Positions 1-10,153 of a stretch of 64,000 nt of DNA are shown piece after piece. The notes beneath the pieces were generated by a model that was given only the letters and a program-made list of their open reading frames with translations, was not told the DNA's origin and searched no databases. Positions within the stretch are counted from its first letter, which is position 1, and every line of letters begins with the position of its first letter. Origin of the DNA: Diplolepis rosae (taxonomy: Eukaryota; Arthropoda; Insecta; Hymenoptera; Diplolepididae); assembly GCA_030998225.1 (NCBI GenBank), contig JAPYXD010000701.1:16910501-16974500 (forward strand). Reading direction: 5' to 3'. Made by a program: the position numbers and the translations under genes.

Positions 1-1700
1 TAACAGTGCAGACCATCCTAGCGTAGTAATGGAGGGCATCCACCATTTCAAAACTTTTGAATATTTTATTCACTCCTGGAATAACTTTTAATATCCAGTT
101 CTACTTTTACATGAAAAGGCTCGATCCTCGCCTTTTCCGATCCTTTCCCGCGAGAGAAAAGCGCAAGAGAAATGGAATAACAGAAAGAGTGCAAAAGAGA
201 GGGAATTGAATGAAAAAAAAACTGGAGTGAAAAGGCAAGAAGAGAACTTCGCGCCTAGAAATTTTAACAGACTTTTAATGAAGTGTTCGGCATCTTTTAG
301 GCCTTCCTCAGAGAGATTTACACTTTACATCCTAAAAATAATTATTAGGATTATTCATAAGAGTCGAAACCATTTTTTTTAATTTAAGGAGCCAATAGAA
401 TTGGACCAATTACTATTGTAACTTGAAATAATAATTTTAGCGAAGTATCATTTCTAAAAAATTGTTTTTCAGAAACTATAAGAAAAATTGGAAAAAGGTT
501 TTAAAAAAATAATCAGGGATAAATTTCATCAGTGGACAAGGAATGAAAAAAAGTTATTTTTAAAACATTTTTCTTGATATATTTTTTCTCCTTGAAAAAC
601 ACCCGAATTCTAATTAGTGAAATATACTTTTGTCATAGTTTCCAAAAGGGTATTTTAATAATCAAAAAAGCAAAAGTTATACTTTTTAAAATAACATTTC
701 TATTTATCGTTAGAGTGTAAAAAGTTGACACTTTCCTTACATCACAATTGAAAGAAGTTTAACGAATATTCCAAGTAGCTTATGAATATTTTTTCGATTC
801 AAAGGACACTGATTCTTTTAATGAACTATTAAATATTTTCCGATAAGTGAAAGCTGATCAAATTTGAAAGTACAGCTATATATGCATTGAAAAACTCGTA
901 AAAACTTGCTAGCAATCTACAATCGTAAAATTTTTAACTACTTTTTTATAGTTCTTTCTATGATTCAAAAATTTTCGTAGTATTTGGTCATTAATATTCT
1001 TTTACGAAAAATAATTTCAATTTATTAGCAATATAAAGTTTGATTCTAGTTTATCATCATTAAAACGAATCATTCATGTTGTTTTCTTTGTTTTGGGATA
1101 TTATACATGAAATTACACTAAGTTAAAAATAAAATTTATTGGAGTTATTACATTTTAATGAAATTAACTAGAAATACTTGATCTTTAATAACATATAAGG
1201 TACCCTCCAGAATTTTGGGATTACTTGTTTATTGTCAAATTATTTCCATGCTGGAAGTAACAGGAGTCAACTTTTATGCGAATATTCTTGTGAATCATAA
1301 TCTTATCCAACATATCTATACATTTTTATCACTTTATATCCGCTTTTATGTATTTTTATCCGTTTCTGAGGTTACTTGTTTCAATCCGTCAATTTGTATT
1401 TATAATTTAATTCTTATCTATCTGAAAAGTACTTGGATTTTCCATATCAGTTATCACAGATAGAAAATTTATCCGTTCCAATCAGTGACAATCCTTTTCA
1501 ATCTTTTCTCTAAAAATTTTTATATTTTAATTTTCATACCATCCTGTCTTCACCTATCCATCATCTACCTTCATTTTCTTTTATATCTCTCACAGATAGG
1601 AAATGAATTCGTGGTATTAACTGTCTTTTTATTTAATCTGCAATTCCCATTCAGTATTTATATCCTTATCTATACGCTTGCTACTTTAATCATTGTCATT
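1..1700. other. AT-rich stretch without a recognisable gene
   Basis: I see no gene, RNA or clear repeat here. Bases 110-330 are less AT-biased and more complex than the rest and could be host noncoding sequence. Open frames on the plus strand near 1215 and 1485 are hydrophobic, F/I/L/Y-rich translations of AT-rich DNA with no family signature; the tail of the second enters the repeat described next. Confidence 0.5.
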
Positions 1701-1714
1701 TATGAAAATCCAAT

Positions 1715-1927
1715 CATTTTAAAAAAGTTGGTAAGAAGCGATAGTGAGGAAGAACTCTATTACAAAAAACATTATTGAAAGTATTATTTTTCGTAAATTT
1801 ATAGTTTTCTCATAAAAAAGCAACTACTTTAAATTCAACAGATCAAAAAATTAGAAAATTGCATGAATATGCAATAGATATTTATGCTACAAGAGAGGAA
1901 GAGGATGATTCTGACGAGTACGAGTGA
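1715..1927 (+). pseudogene. Repeat-derived fragment ending in an acidic ORF (unknown transposon protein)
   Basis: Two dispersed repeats meet here. Bases about 1715-1815 match both arms of the palindrome at 22225-22890. Bases 1797-1927 form an open frame whose last residues are IDIYATREEEDDSDEYE, then a stop at 1925-1927. The same peptide with one change (S for R) is encoded on the minus strand near 11640-11700, where the frame runs on past the acidic patch. Retention of one reading frame in two separate copies suggests a real protein, probably an acidic region of a transposon product. I do not recognise the family; an acidic transposase N-terminus is one possibility. No start codon is visible in the frame. 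Confidence 0.4.
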
Positions 1928-1968
1928 GAATCATTTTGTTCCTCCCGTGTAGCATACTTTATTTTTTC

Positions 1969-2294
1969 TTGTAAAGTGACATGTTTGATGACATGTCTGC
2001 TATTATATTGACCCAAAATTCACAGAATTTTTGTTAATTTATCATTTTTTTGGCATTGGGTCAGCCTCTTTTTATTTTCTTCTATTGAAATTTTCAATGC
2101 TACTTACGATAAAAAAAAAAAAAAAAAACGCAAAAAAAGAGAAAAGGCAAACGTTTCGGCCACATATGGGGGCCCTCTTCAGTGCCATAGATTTAAAGAT
2201 TAATTCAAAATTTCCGTGAAAGATAAAATTGTAGAAGATAGTTAAAATAAGGATATTAATGAAACTCAAAAACTTATCTCATCGCTTGCAATTC
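1969..2294 (-). repeat. Direct repeat copy 1 (LTR-like, with ribozyme-like core)
   Basis: This 326-bp sequence recurs at 3041-3375. By eye the copies differ at four bases (for example 2154 c/g in the ribozyme-like part) and in the length of an A tract (18 versus 27), so duplication or insertion was recent. The copies stop matching abruptly at both ends. They flank about 746 bp of unrelated DNA, as long terminal repeats would. No 4-6 bp target duplication is evident outside the pair. The minus strand holds the hammerhead-like core described separately. It could be a retrozyme or Penelope-type pLTR, or two insertions of one short repeat. Confidence 0.75.
2127..2182 (-). ncRNA. Hammerhead-ribozyme-like core, copy 1 (candidate)
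   Basis: Reading the minus strand, CUGAAGA fits the hammerhead core CUGANGA. It is followed by a GC-rich hairpin built on GGCC...GGCC with CAUAUG in the loop (stem II position) and then by GAAACG. Further on, GCGU followed by U could close stem III with ACG and put the cleavable base after GU. The order matches a type I hammerhead. Stem I is not visible because an A/T homopolymer follows the presumed cleavage site. Hammerheads of this type are known from Penelope-like elements and retrozymes. Activity is an inference; the stem II part is the strongest evidence. Confidence 0.35.
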
Positions 2295-3040
2295 AAAATG
2301 AAGAAGTCCAGTAAGCAACAACACGAATTGGAAAAATTATGTAGAAATCACTGTACATAGAAAACCGGGTAAAATAACGAAAAACTTAGAATTTTGTAAA
2401 CAACGGTCCGGAATTTTTTGTTTGTTTTATTTTCCTTTATCAAGAACGCATGACAAATTGGTTATTAATAATAAACGCGAACAGATTTCAATTTTGAAAA
2501 CTTTCCTTGAGGACTTTGTTACCGGAGTCTCTCAATGATCGAACTAAACTGTTTTAAAAACCGACTCGGGACATGTGGCTTTGCTGACTGACAATTTTTT
2601 CCGTTTTAAAAGCTATCCTGAGAGGTTCTTCTCCTCCTTGAAGAAGACTATTGTCCTAAACCTTGTTAAGAAATTCGAGACGGTTATGGTGATTTTTACG
2701 AGTGCACGAAAGTGTATATTTATGAAGAAAAAGATAATGTATATCAGTTTTCCGGACAAATCATTTTGTATTGAATTTGCAAGCACGTCTTTGCTAAATT
2801 ATAATATCTATATTTGTCATTTTACTTAATATTATTCGGGTATCTTCAGAAATAAAGAAAAAATGGAAAGTTGTTTATTTCTGAATTTAGTTTTATTCTG
2901 AGATGTTTTGAAAAAAAATAATAGAATCATCTTTAAAAAATTAAGTATCACATTTAAAAGTATTTTTGAATTTAATTTGTTCTGAAAATAGTCAGAACTA
3001 TGAAATATTCAACATTTGTGCTGAATGTGCCATTTTTAAA
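2295..3040. other. Internal region between the two direct repeats
   Basis: About 746 bp separate the direct repeats. Both strands lack an open frame I can assign; the longest (plus strand, from about 2575) is 84 codons without recognisable motifs. If the flanking copies are LTR-like, this is the noncoding body of a small non-autonomous element. I see no convincing tRNA primer-binding site or polypurine tract next to the repeats. Confidence 0.5.
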
Positions 3041-3375
3041 TTGTAAAGTGACATGTTTGATGACATGTCTGCTGTTATATTGACCCAAAATTCACAGAAT
3101 TTTTGTTAATTTATCATTTTTTTGGCATTGGGTCAGCCTCTTTTTATTTTCTTCTATTGAAATTTTCAATGCTACTTACGATAAAAAAAAAAAAAAAAAA
3201 AAAAAAAAACGCAAAAAAAGAGAAAAGGCAAAGGTTTCGGCCACATATGGGGGCCCTCTTCAGTGCCATAGATTTAAAGATTAATTCAAAATTTCTGTGA
3301 AAGATAAAATTGTAGAAGATAGTTAAAATAAGGATATTAATGTAACTCAAAAACTTATCTCATCGCTTGCAATTC
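3041..3375 (-). repeat. Direct repeat copy 2 (LTR-like, with ribozyme-like core)
   Basis: Second copy of the 326-bp unit at 1969-2294, here 335 bp because its A tract is 27 long instead of 18. The copy stops at the shared end CTTGCAATTC and the next base begins another inverted-repeat element. Its hammerhead-like core differs from copy 1 by one base next to GAAAC. Confidence 0.75.
3208..3263 (-). ncRNA. Hammerhead-ribozyme-like core, copy 2 (candidate, weakened)
   Basis: Same CUGAAGA, GGCC-stem hairpin and GAAAC order as copy 1. The base after GAAAC is C rather than G, which removes one of the three possible stem III pairs. If the motif is functional in copy 1, this copy is probably impaired. 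Confidence 0.3.
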
Positions 3376-4026
3376 CATGCTCGCACAGAAATGGACACTT
3401 TTTTTGTCTGAAACGCGGAAAGAAAATCCCCTTTTTGGGGTACACACGAAAAATGGCACACGGAAAAAAAATAGTTCAGTAGAGTTTATAGAACTGTTCA
3501 AGAGTTGGGGATACAGGCATTTACGGAACAGAATTCTGCAGAATTTACAGAACTTTTCAGTATAAAATGCGGAACATTCAGAGAAAATTATTGATAGTTC
3601 CACATTAATTATGGAAAGTTTTATAAATTTTGCAGAACTTTGTTCCGTAAATGCATGTATCCTTAACTCTTAAGCAGTTTTATAAATTCCATTAAACTAT
3701 TTTTTCCGTGCAGTCAGAAGATTCGACAGAGACAATTTTGAACCAATTGTAGGTTTTCAAAAAGATGAAGTTGGCTGCCCATACTTTCAAGTTCTCGCAA
3801 CGAACTTACCTTTTAGTCCGTTAGATGGCGACACTTGATAGTGCAAAAAATGACGAAAAAATCACGGTGTTGACGCAAATCACGCAATTGTTCCCCCATA
3901 TGAGGGAGTTATTGATAATTCCCAGGGGGATTATTGATAACTTCGCATTTTTCGTGGGTTCCCCCAAAAGGGGATTTTCTTGCCCCATGTTTCAGGCAAA
4001 AAAAGTGGCCATTTCTGTGCATGCAC
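3376..4026. mobile_element. Inverted-repeat element split by a nested MITE
   Basis: An 80-bp left arm (about 3376-3455) is repeated in reverse complement at about 3945-4026. Shared blocks include CGCACAGAAATGG and AAAATCCCC near a CCCCAAAAGGGG palindrome. The interior holds the separate MITE at 3459-3710, so this is an older foldback element invaded by a younger one. No transposase is present. A TA or other target duplication could not be assigned with confidence. Confidence 0.65.
3459..3710. mobile_element. Foldback MITE, CACGGAAAAAA-type ends
   Basis: The ends are CACGGAAAAAAAATAGTT and its complement. The arms continue inwards with matching blocks (TTTACGGAACA, a GTATCC/GGATAC block and an ATAAA...GAACTG block), so most of the 252 bp folds on itself. 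It lies inside the 3376-4026 element. The outer tip is shared with several other foldback elements in this window. Confidence 0.7.
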
Positions 4027-4077
4027 GAGATAAAAGTTATTTTTAAAATGAGTCTAGTAGAATAAAAAAATGTTAGA

Positions 4078-4226
4078 CGCACAGAAAAAAAATAGTTCAT
4101 AATGAACTGCAACAAGCTCAAAAGGAACCACATTGGTTCATTTTGAGCTTAAATCCGGTTCCTTCTGAACTCAGCGCGGTTCCTTTTAAACTTGTTGCCG
4201 ATAATTTTGAACTCTTATTCTGTGCG
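4078..4226. mobile_element. Short foldback MITE, CGCACAGAAAAAA ends
   Basis: 149 bp with ends CGCACAGAA...TTCTGTGCG. Inside, AACAAG-CTCAAAAGGAACC on the left pairs with its complement on the right, so the unit forms one long imperfect hairpin. It is non-coding. Confidence 0.65.
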
Positions 4227-4806
4227 ATTCTCTATTAATCACAATAAAAATATATTTCTGTTCTCGAGGCACATCGATTAATTTGTTTAGAAACTTTATA
4301 AGAACAAGCATTTATAATATTATATATAAATATTTATATTCATAATTTATATTTTTATGAAACTAATATCAAAAGAAGGAAAATAATGAGTATATTTGAT
4401 ACCATATAAATATGAATGTGATCAAATTATACAGATTCGAAATTGTGAATCACTTAGATTCTAGTTAATAAATTCTATTACAAAATATACATTACGATTC
4501 AATTAAATCGAATCCAGTAATAATGTCATGAATTTGAAATATTATAGTGCAAATCAACTTTATATACATAACTATGGAATTCATAATGGCAGATCCAATA
4601 TGGTCCACAATGAAATTCGAAATAAAAAAATGAACACTCTGAACGAATGAAGATGACAGAAGCAGAACTGACTATTATAGTTAGTTAATCAAAACGCCAT
4701 TTTAAATATTTTACATTAAAATACAATTTCAAAATTTATATTTTTAATTTCGAAAATCTAAAGGGTTAGATTCAGAGTCAGCAATTTCAGAAAGTTTTAA
4801 GATAAG

Positions 4807-5700
4807 CCCGTGCAGAAATTGCCTAATTTGGTCCGAGTTTGCGATGAGAGCCCGATGAGGTTGGCCACTTGGGGCCGTAGTGGGGAAAATTTTGCGGTTC
4901 TGATGAGGGCCAGAGAGGGATGGTTGAAAAATAGTCGCAACGCCATCTACTCTCTGGTGTTATGAGCGCCATAATTTATGTTGTTGTTATTATTTATTTA
5001 TGCTTTTATGTTGTTGTGGCATTTTATTTCAATTTAGGCATTTGTGAAGTTGAGTGAAATACAATAAAAGTTGGAAAAATTGATCAAAAAATGCCAAAAG
5101 CTAAGAGCACTTTACGTGTTCGAAAACACAGGGACATTGCTAGTATTACTTACTTACGCAATGAAGACCAAGGTAAGCAAATTAATTATAATCATATAAC
5201 CTTTCCAAACCTCAAATAGTTATGATTTATCACTAGCGATTTGCCGTTGAAATTTTCAATGTGGAATTTTTGATCCACGAAATTTTTCACAAAACTTATG
5301 GACTTATTTAAAAATTTCTGGTTTTGAATAAAAAATCAACATGAATTACAAACAGCTCCAAGAAGAAAATAATTAATGAAATAAATATATATATAATCCT
5401 TATGAAAAACAATGATAAAAATTAAATAAATGTGAATTTGTTGACGAATTGCCCATTTATGGATGTATTTTTTATTTTAAACAAAAATATATTTAAATAG
5501 ATAAGAATATATATATTGCACATGAAAATTATAAGGGGCCTCATAGGAGCCACATCAGGGCCACAGTAGAGGCATAACTTTGTGGTCCTCATCAGGTTAG
5601 GCGTTTCATTTCCCACCGGGCGCTAACGGGATTGCCTCATCAGGGCCCCATTTAGTCCCATTAGGGCCCGAAGGACGCCACACTTAAATTTCTGCACGGG
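4807..5700 (+). mobile_element. TIR element with CCCGTGCAGAAATT ends and an internal exon
   Basis: The ends are CCCGTGCAGAAATT (4807-4820) and the exact complement at 5687-5700, enclosing 894 bp. Just inside both ends are GC-rich blocks with repeated GAGGCC/GGGCCC and TGATGAGG-like words. A matching right end occurs alone at 53840-53910. The middle holds a short coding exon with a splice donor. No full transposase is visible, so this is a non-autonomous copy or the 5' remnant of a larger element. No target-site duplication is clear. Confidence 0.6.
5091..5172 (+). CDS. Putative first coding exon inside the 4807-5700 element
   Basis: An ATG preceded by AAAAA opens a 27-codon frame beginning MPKAKSTLRVRKHRDIAS, a basic N-terminus, and then meets AAG|GTAAGC, a good splice donor at 5173. 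Upstream, TTTATTTCAATTTAG at about 5020-5036 could be an acceptor for this exon. Balanced codons and basic residues contrast with the AT-rich surroundings. The rest of the gene is not found downstream. It could be the first exon of the element's own transposase or a captured host exon; I cannot tell which. Confidence 0.35.
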
Positions 5701-6900
5701 AGGAAATACTTTTGTTCATATTGAAAAAATCGTTATTCTACGCTCCTTTTTTTAATTCAGTATTAATATTTTTTTTATATTACAGAAAATAATTTTGATT
5801 TTACGAAATGACGAAATTGCATAAAAAAAATTCTTAGATGAAATGATTCGCTTGATTTAAAAATACTCGTATACAAATCTGATCCAATCAGTGATTTTTT
5901 TAACAAAATGGTATTTCAAAATTCAAAAAAGAAAGTCAACTAAACAATTTATTTGAATATAAATTTTTTTCCCAGTGTAAAGTACTTATACTATATAATA
6001 CTATATTTGAGAGATTACTGAAGAAATAATATAATGAATATTATATGAATTGAAGACTTTGAAATTAAAAATAAAAATTTCGTGAGTTATATAGTATTCC
6101 AGAGAATTCTACTTTTCATCATGTTATTTTCAGAAAGTCCGGGGCGTAACGCCGGAAAAAGTTTGAAGCGGATTCTGCAGGTCGAAACGAAGTCAGGAGT
6201 ATTCAGTTAACGGATTTCCTGGGGTCGCGATTAAAGAGACACTGTACCGCGGACAATTTGCCGCCTCCATGAACTTTGAGAAACTTACGACCCCGGTGTA
6301 CCAGAGTTCTCAACTAGTTAACATTTCATCTGTATAATATTCCATCTAGCCAACCCGTCGTCATTCAGACCTTATCGGGCTTGGATGACCCTTCAAGCAT
6401 CTTAAGATACAAGACATAGGCAAGAGTAGGCCATACTGAATGGGTAAAAGTTTCAAACTCATAATGCTTTTACATTTTCAAGAGGAAAGTAAGTAATTAA
6501 ATATGTTGATAAAACTTAAACATGAACTTTAAAACAATCTTCACTACTTAAGGAGGGTCGATACATTGACATAACCTCAAACTAAAAAACAGTTTATAAA
6601 GCTAAGAAAAGTAGGAGTAAAATGAATTTCAATGTATTTTGGAAAAGGCATCAATACATTCCTTAGAAAAAATTAGTTTGAGTCAAAAATATATTTACAA
6701 TAATAGTTATTTAATATTTCGTGTGTTTTTAATTCTTACTAAACATTTGTAATTTTTATCCAATATGTTTTTAAAAAGCATAAAATCAGACTTTGGCCTG
6801 CAAGCATACATCGAAGCTAAAAATTGGATCAACATAAATAAGTAGATAAGGGAGACAACATCAAAAAAGGAATTCTTATTAAAATGTCGTAAATATAACC
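5701..6900. other. No gene seen; one complex block at about 6130-6440
   Basis: Mostly AT-rich sequence without repeats or coding signal. From about 6130 to 6440 the composition becomes balanced and GC-richer (GGGGCGTAACGCCGG, then GGGGTCGCGATTAAAGAG). This block has no open frame of note and is a candidate host noncoding or regulatory sequence. Confidence 0.4.
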
Positions 6901-7223
6901 TCTTTCCTAATAATATAATTAATAATACAAAAAATGTCAACAATATTAGTTTTCATAGTCGCTCTGTTTGTAAACAATAAAATTCTGTGATTGAAAAATT
7001 GAAATACCAGATACGAAATATGAAAATCAAAGATATTCATAATCATTTACATTTTTTACAAAACAAATATAATAATATAGAAAAATCATTAACTTAATTA
7101 CTTCTTACTCATCTCTTAGATAACATGATTTCTTATCAGAATGACTTAAATTCTAAGATCCACAATAATAAAAATATATTAGACAAGAAATTTTAAAATT
7201 TAAAAACAAAGCAAATCCATTCT

Positions 7224-8844
7224 GTGGATAAAATTTGTTTAAACAAACATAAAAATAACAATAATCCAGATCCGTGGTTAATAAATTATTCTAACACTAC
7301 CTTATCAGCATCAGTTTCTGACATTATCAGATTAGGCGACAAATTTAGCTCTAGTTCTGTATCTTCTAAAAACGAACACATTTTTGAAATTGTAAAAGAT
7401 CTGGAAACCAGTATACATAAAATTCCTGAAGAAAAACAAGACGAATTCAGACATAAAGTTCTTTCTTTATCTTCAAAATATATTAACAAACCAAAACATA
7501 TCTCAGACTTTGATAGATTAATAGCTAAGAATATAAAATATACACAGGAGTTTTTAAAAGACGAAAAACAATTACTTGTAACAAAAGCTGATAAAGGAAA
7601 CATCACGGTAGTTTTAAACAAATCTGATTATAACATAAAAATAAACGACCTTCTTAATGATCAATCAGCATATGAAAAAATTGACTCAAACCCTCTAACA
7701 CAATTACAAAAAAATGTTTTCAAAAAACTAGATAACTGGAGAAAGAAAGGTTACTTAAACGAAAATATTAAAAGAAAAGACTTAATCACTTTGAATTCCT
7801 TATTAGCTAGAATTTATGGATTACCAAAAGTACAAATGTTTTAGAAAAATTTGATTTCAATATCCCAGTTTATTATAGATACGTTTATGATACTATTGTG
7901 TTCATTCCGAAAGATAAAATTGAAGAAGTCCTAACCAGATTTAACAATTATCATGATAGACTCCAATTTACATATGAAATTGAAAACGAACACAATTCCA
8001 TAAATTTTTTGAATTTAACCATCATAAAAAATGAAGATAATTTCATAAAAACTAATTGGTTCCGTAAAAATACTTATTGTGGTAGATTCATAAATTATTT
8101 TTCTAACCATCCTTTACAACACAAAATTGGAATAATAAAAAATCTGGTTGACTCCGCTATCTTACTTGCTGAAAAATCCTTCCATAATGAAAACTTAGAT
8201 ATTATCAAGAACTATTCAGAGTTAAATAATTATCCAAAAATATGGACTATAATCACAAAACATATTAATAAAAGAATTATTGAATTAAATGAGAGAATCA
8301 CAAAACCTCAACAAAACATAGATATTGTAAACAAAAAAAAGACAAAATAATCACAATTCCTTACTATGGTACTATTTCTGAAAATATAAAGAGAGTTTTA
8401 TACAAATATCAAATAAACACTATTTATAGACTAAATTCAAAATTAAACAGGTTTGTAAGATTAGGTAAGGATCCTCTATCTTCCTCAGATAAAAATAATG
8501 TAGTTTATGAATTTAATTGTAAGTGTGGTAGAACATACATGGGACAGACAAAAAGACCTTTACATATTCGTAGAGAGGAACATGAAAATAACATAAAACT
8601 CAACCCAAAATATCACAATGTCATTTCCAAACACATTCTTGAAAATAAAAATAATATTTCGTCACATGAAATTTTGTGGAATGATTTCAAAATTGTCCAT
8701 CAAGAAAAAAACTTTCAAAAAAGAGCTTTCGCAGAAATGCCAATGGTTTTCATAAAAAAAGAAAAAAACAATAGTCTAAACAAAGTCTCAGATTTGGAAC
8801 ATTTTAACCAATCTTGTAATGCTATCCTGGAATTTCTTTTATAA
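7224..8844 (+). pseudogene. Penelope-like ORF remnant: N-terminal region, RT tail and GIY-YIG domain
   Basis: In Penelope elements this protein makes cDNA at a nicked target, with RT and a GIY-YIG endonuclease. Three frames survive. 7224-7844 has WLINYSNTTLSAS, then VTKADKGNITVVLNKSDYN and RIYGLPKVQ, matching the conserved RF/IYGLPKIHK region before the RT palm. About 7847-8344 in another frame gives FNIPVYYRYVYDT, a mutated YRYVDD, followed by the FLNLTI and YCGRFINYFSNHP region. From 8347 a third frame gives VVYEFNCKCGRTYMGQTKR and IRREEH, the GIY-YIG domain with its preceding CxC. The RT palm between IYGLPK and YVDD is missing and the catalytic YVDD is YVYD. Frameshifts lie near 7845 and in an A run near 8335. 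It is inactive. Confidence 0.9.
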
Positions 8845-9344
8845 AAGTTGAAAAAAATCCAATCTTTGTTTCCACTTACTTATGTTGGTTTCCGTTTCTT
8901 GCTTAATTTATAAAATGAATGTAAAAATTAAATTTTAATCTCTTAAAAAAAGCTGAGAAAAAAATCTCATCTGATCTCATGTTGTTCATAAATTTTCATC
9001 AAGTTTTAACCAAAAATTTGACTTTCATAATAACTCCGTATTTTTAAACTTTGACGATACGCTCCTGTAATATTATAATAATAAGTAACGACAATTTTAA
9101 AAAAGTCGGGAGCAGAGCCGTGTGCTCTTGCTTCCAAACAAAATTTCACACTTTGTTTTAATTTATACTGTGAATTTGTAAATTATTATTATTGTTGTGG
9201 TTTTACTCTTAAAATTTTAAGGTACATGCTTTTTGAAAAATACTTTTATAATATTCTATTATTACAGTCTTTATATAACAAATTATTATCACAGATATGA
9301 AAATTTAATATTAATGTGGTAGTTGTAGTAAGAGCTTTTATTCC

Positions 9345-9418
9345 CTGATGAAGAGACTCTTTATTGTTCTCGAAACGTTGGAACTGTTTTAAATAAAATG
9401 ACTTGGTCCGAATGCGTC
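9345..9418 (+). ncRNA. Hammerhead-ribozyme-like motif in the Penelope 3' tail (candidate)
   Basis: CUGAUGA (9345-9351) fits the hammerhead core exactly. Then comes a weak stem II region (GAGA...UCUC with a bulge), GAAACGU (9372-9378) and, 35 bases on, GCGUC (9414-9418). ACG can pair with CGU as a short stem III, leaving C as the cleavable base after GU. Only the first base pair of stem I is evident. Hammerhead motifs are established in Penelope-like elements. Here it is a degenerate candidate in the expected place and orientation. Confidence 0.4.
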
Positions 9419-9430
9419 GTTTTTCTTCAC

Positions 9431-10153
9431 ATTATGATGTGTACTACACTTAAATTGTTCATTGAATTTTATTAAAAATAATTTTTTTAGAAACTTTACA
9501 CAGTACAATGTTTGTTTATTTAACGAATCCTAGATAAATTATTTTGAATAAAATCCAACGAACAGAATTGCAGAGAATGTTTCAAGAAACAAAATAAGCC
9601 ATTGTTCATTAGATTTGGATGATAATTACAGATGTTTAGTAAGATTGAAGAACGTGTTTTATCCCAACACGCCACAATTTTCGACTTTTCATTATTTTCT
9701 CTGTTTTTATAAAAGGCGTCAATGGATTTTGATAAAAATTGAAATTTCAAAATTTTTTGATGCTTTCTTTTCGAATCTGAAATCTACTTTCCGTTATCAT
9801 TTTTATCTTTTTCGATATACCGGCATAAACATAAAGAGTCGAAAAAAATTCGATTTTTATCTCATTGTCTCCAATTTTTTCCACGGAAAGCTTATAGAAT
9901 CGCGTCAGTCTTCTCAATGAGTTGGCATAATGACTTATACGATAGAATGATAGATTGCAGGATTAAAAATTCAATATGGTGGTAGTAAGGTGGCATCATT
10001 AACTCACTGTTTTAGATTTAGAGAGAAGTGTATTTTCATAAATGTTTAATCTATATATTTTGGATTCTTTTTTTTATTCAAATTTCAAAACTTTTCCTCA
10101 TTTTTTCATAGATTCGTGATCAGCAGCCATATCCGACGACGAACTAAATTTCG
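9431..10153. other. No gene or clear repeat seen
   Basis: AT-rich sequence. Short open frames near 9520-9920 on both strands have no recognisable motifs and no flanking gene signals. Confidence 0.4.

Larger units (their letters stand above)
6940..9430 (+). mobile_element. Penelope-like retroelement, degraded, internally deleted
   Basis: About 2.5 kb carrying the reading-frame remains described below and a 3' tail ending near the CTGATGAAGAG...CGAAACGTTGG motif typical of Penelope-like 3' ends. The 5' boundary is uncertain; coding-like sequence with stops starts around 6940. A large internal deletion removed the RT core. Flanking pLTR repeats were not found. Confidence 0.8.

Noticed and set aside
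2127..2182. A complete, active hammerhead ribozyme
   Set aside because: Only the core, stem II and a 3-bp stem III can be drawn. Stem I is not found next to the homopolymer, so it is listed as a candidate only.
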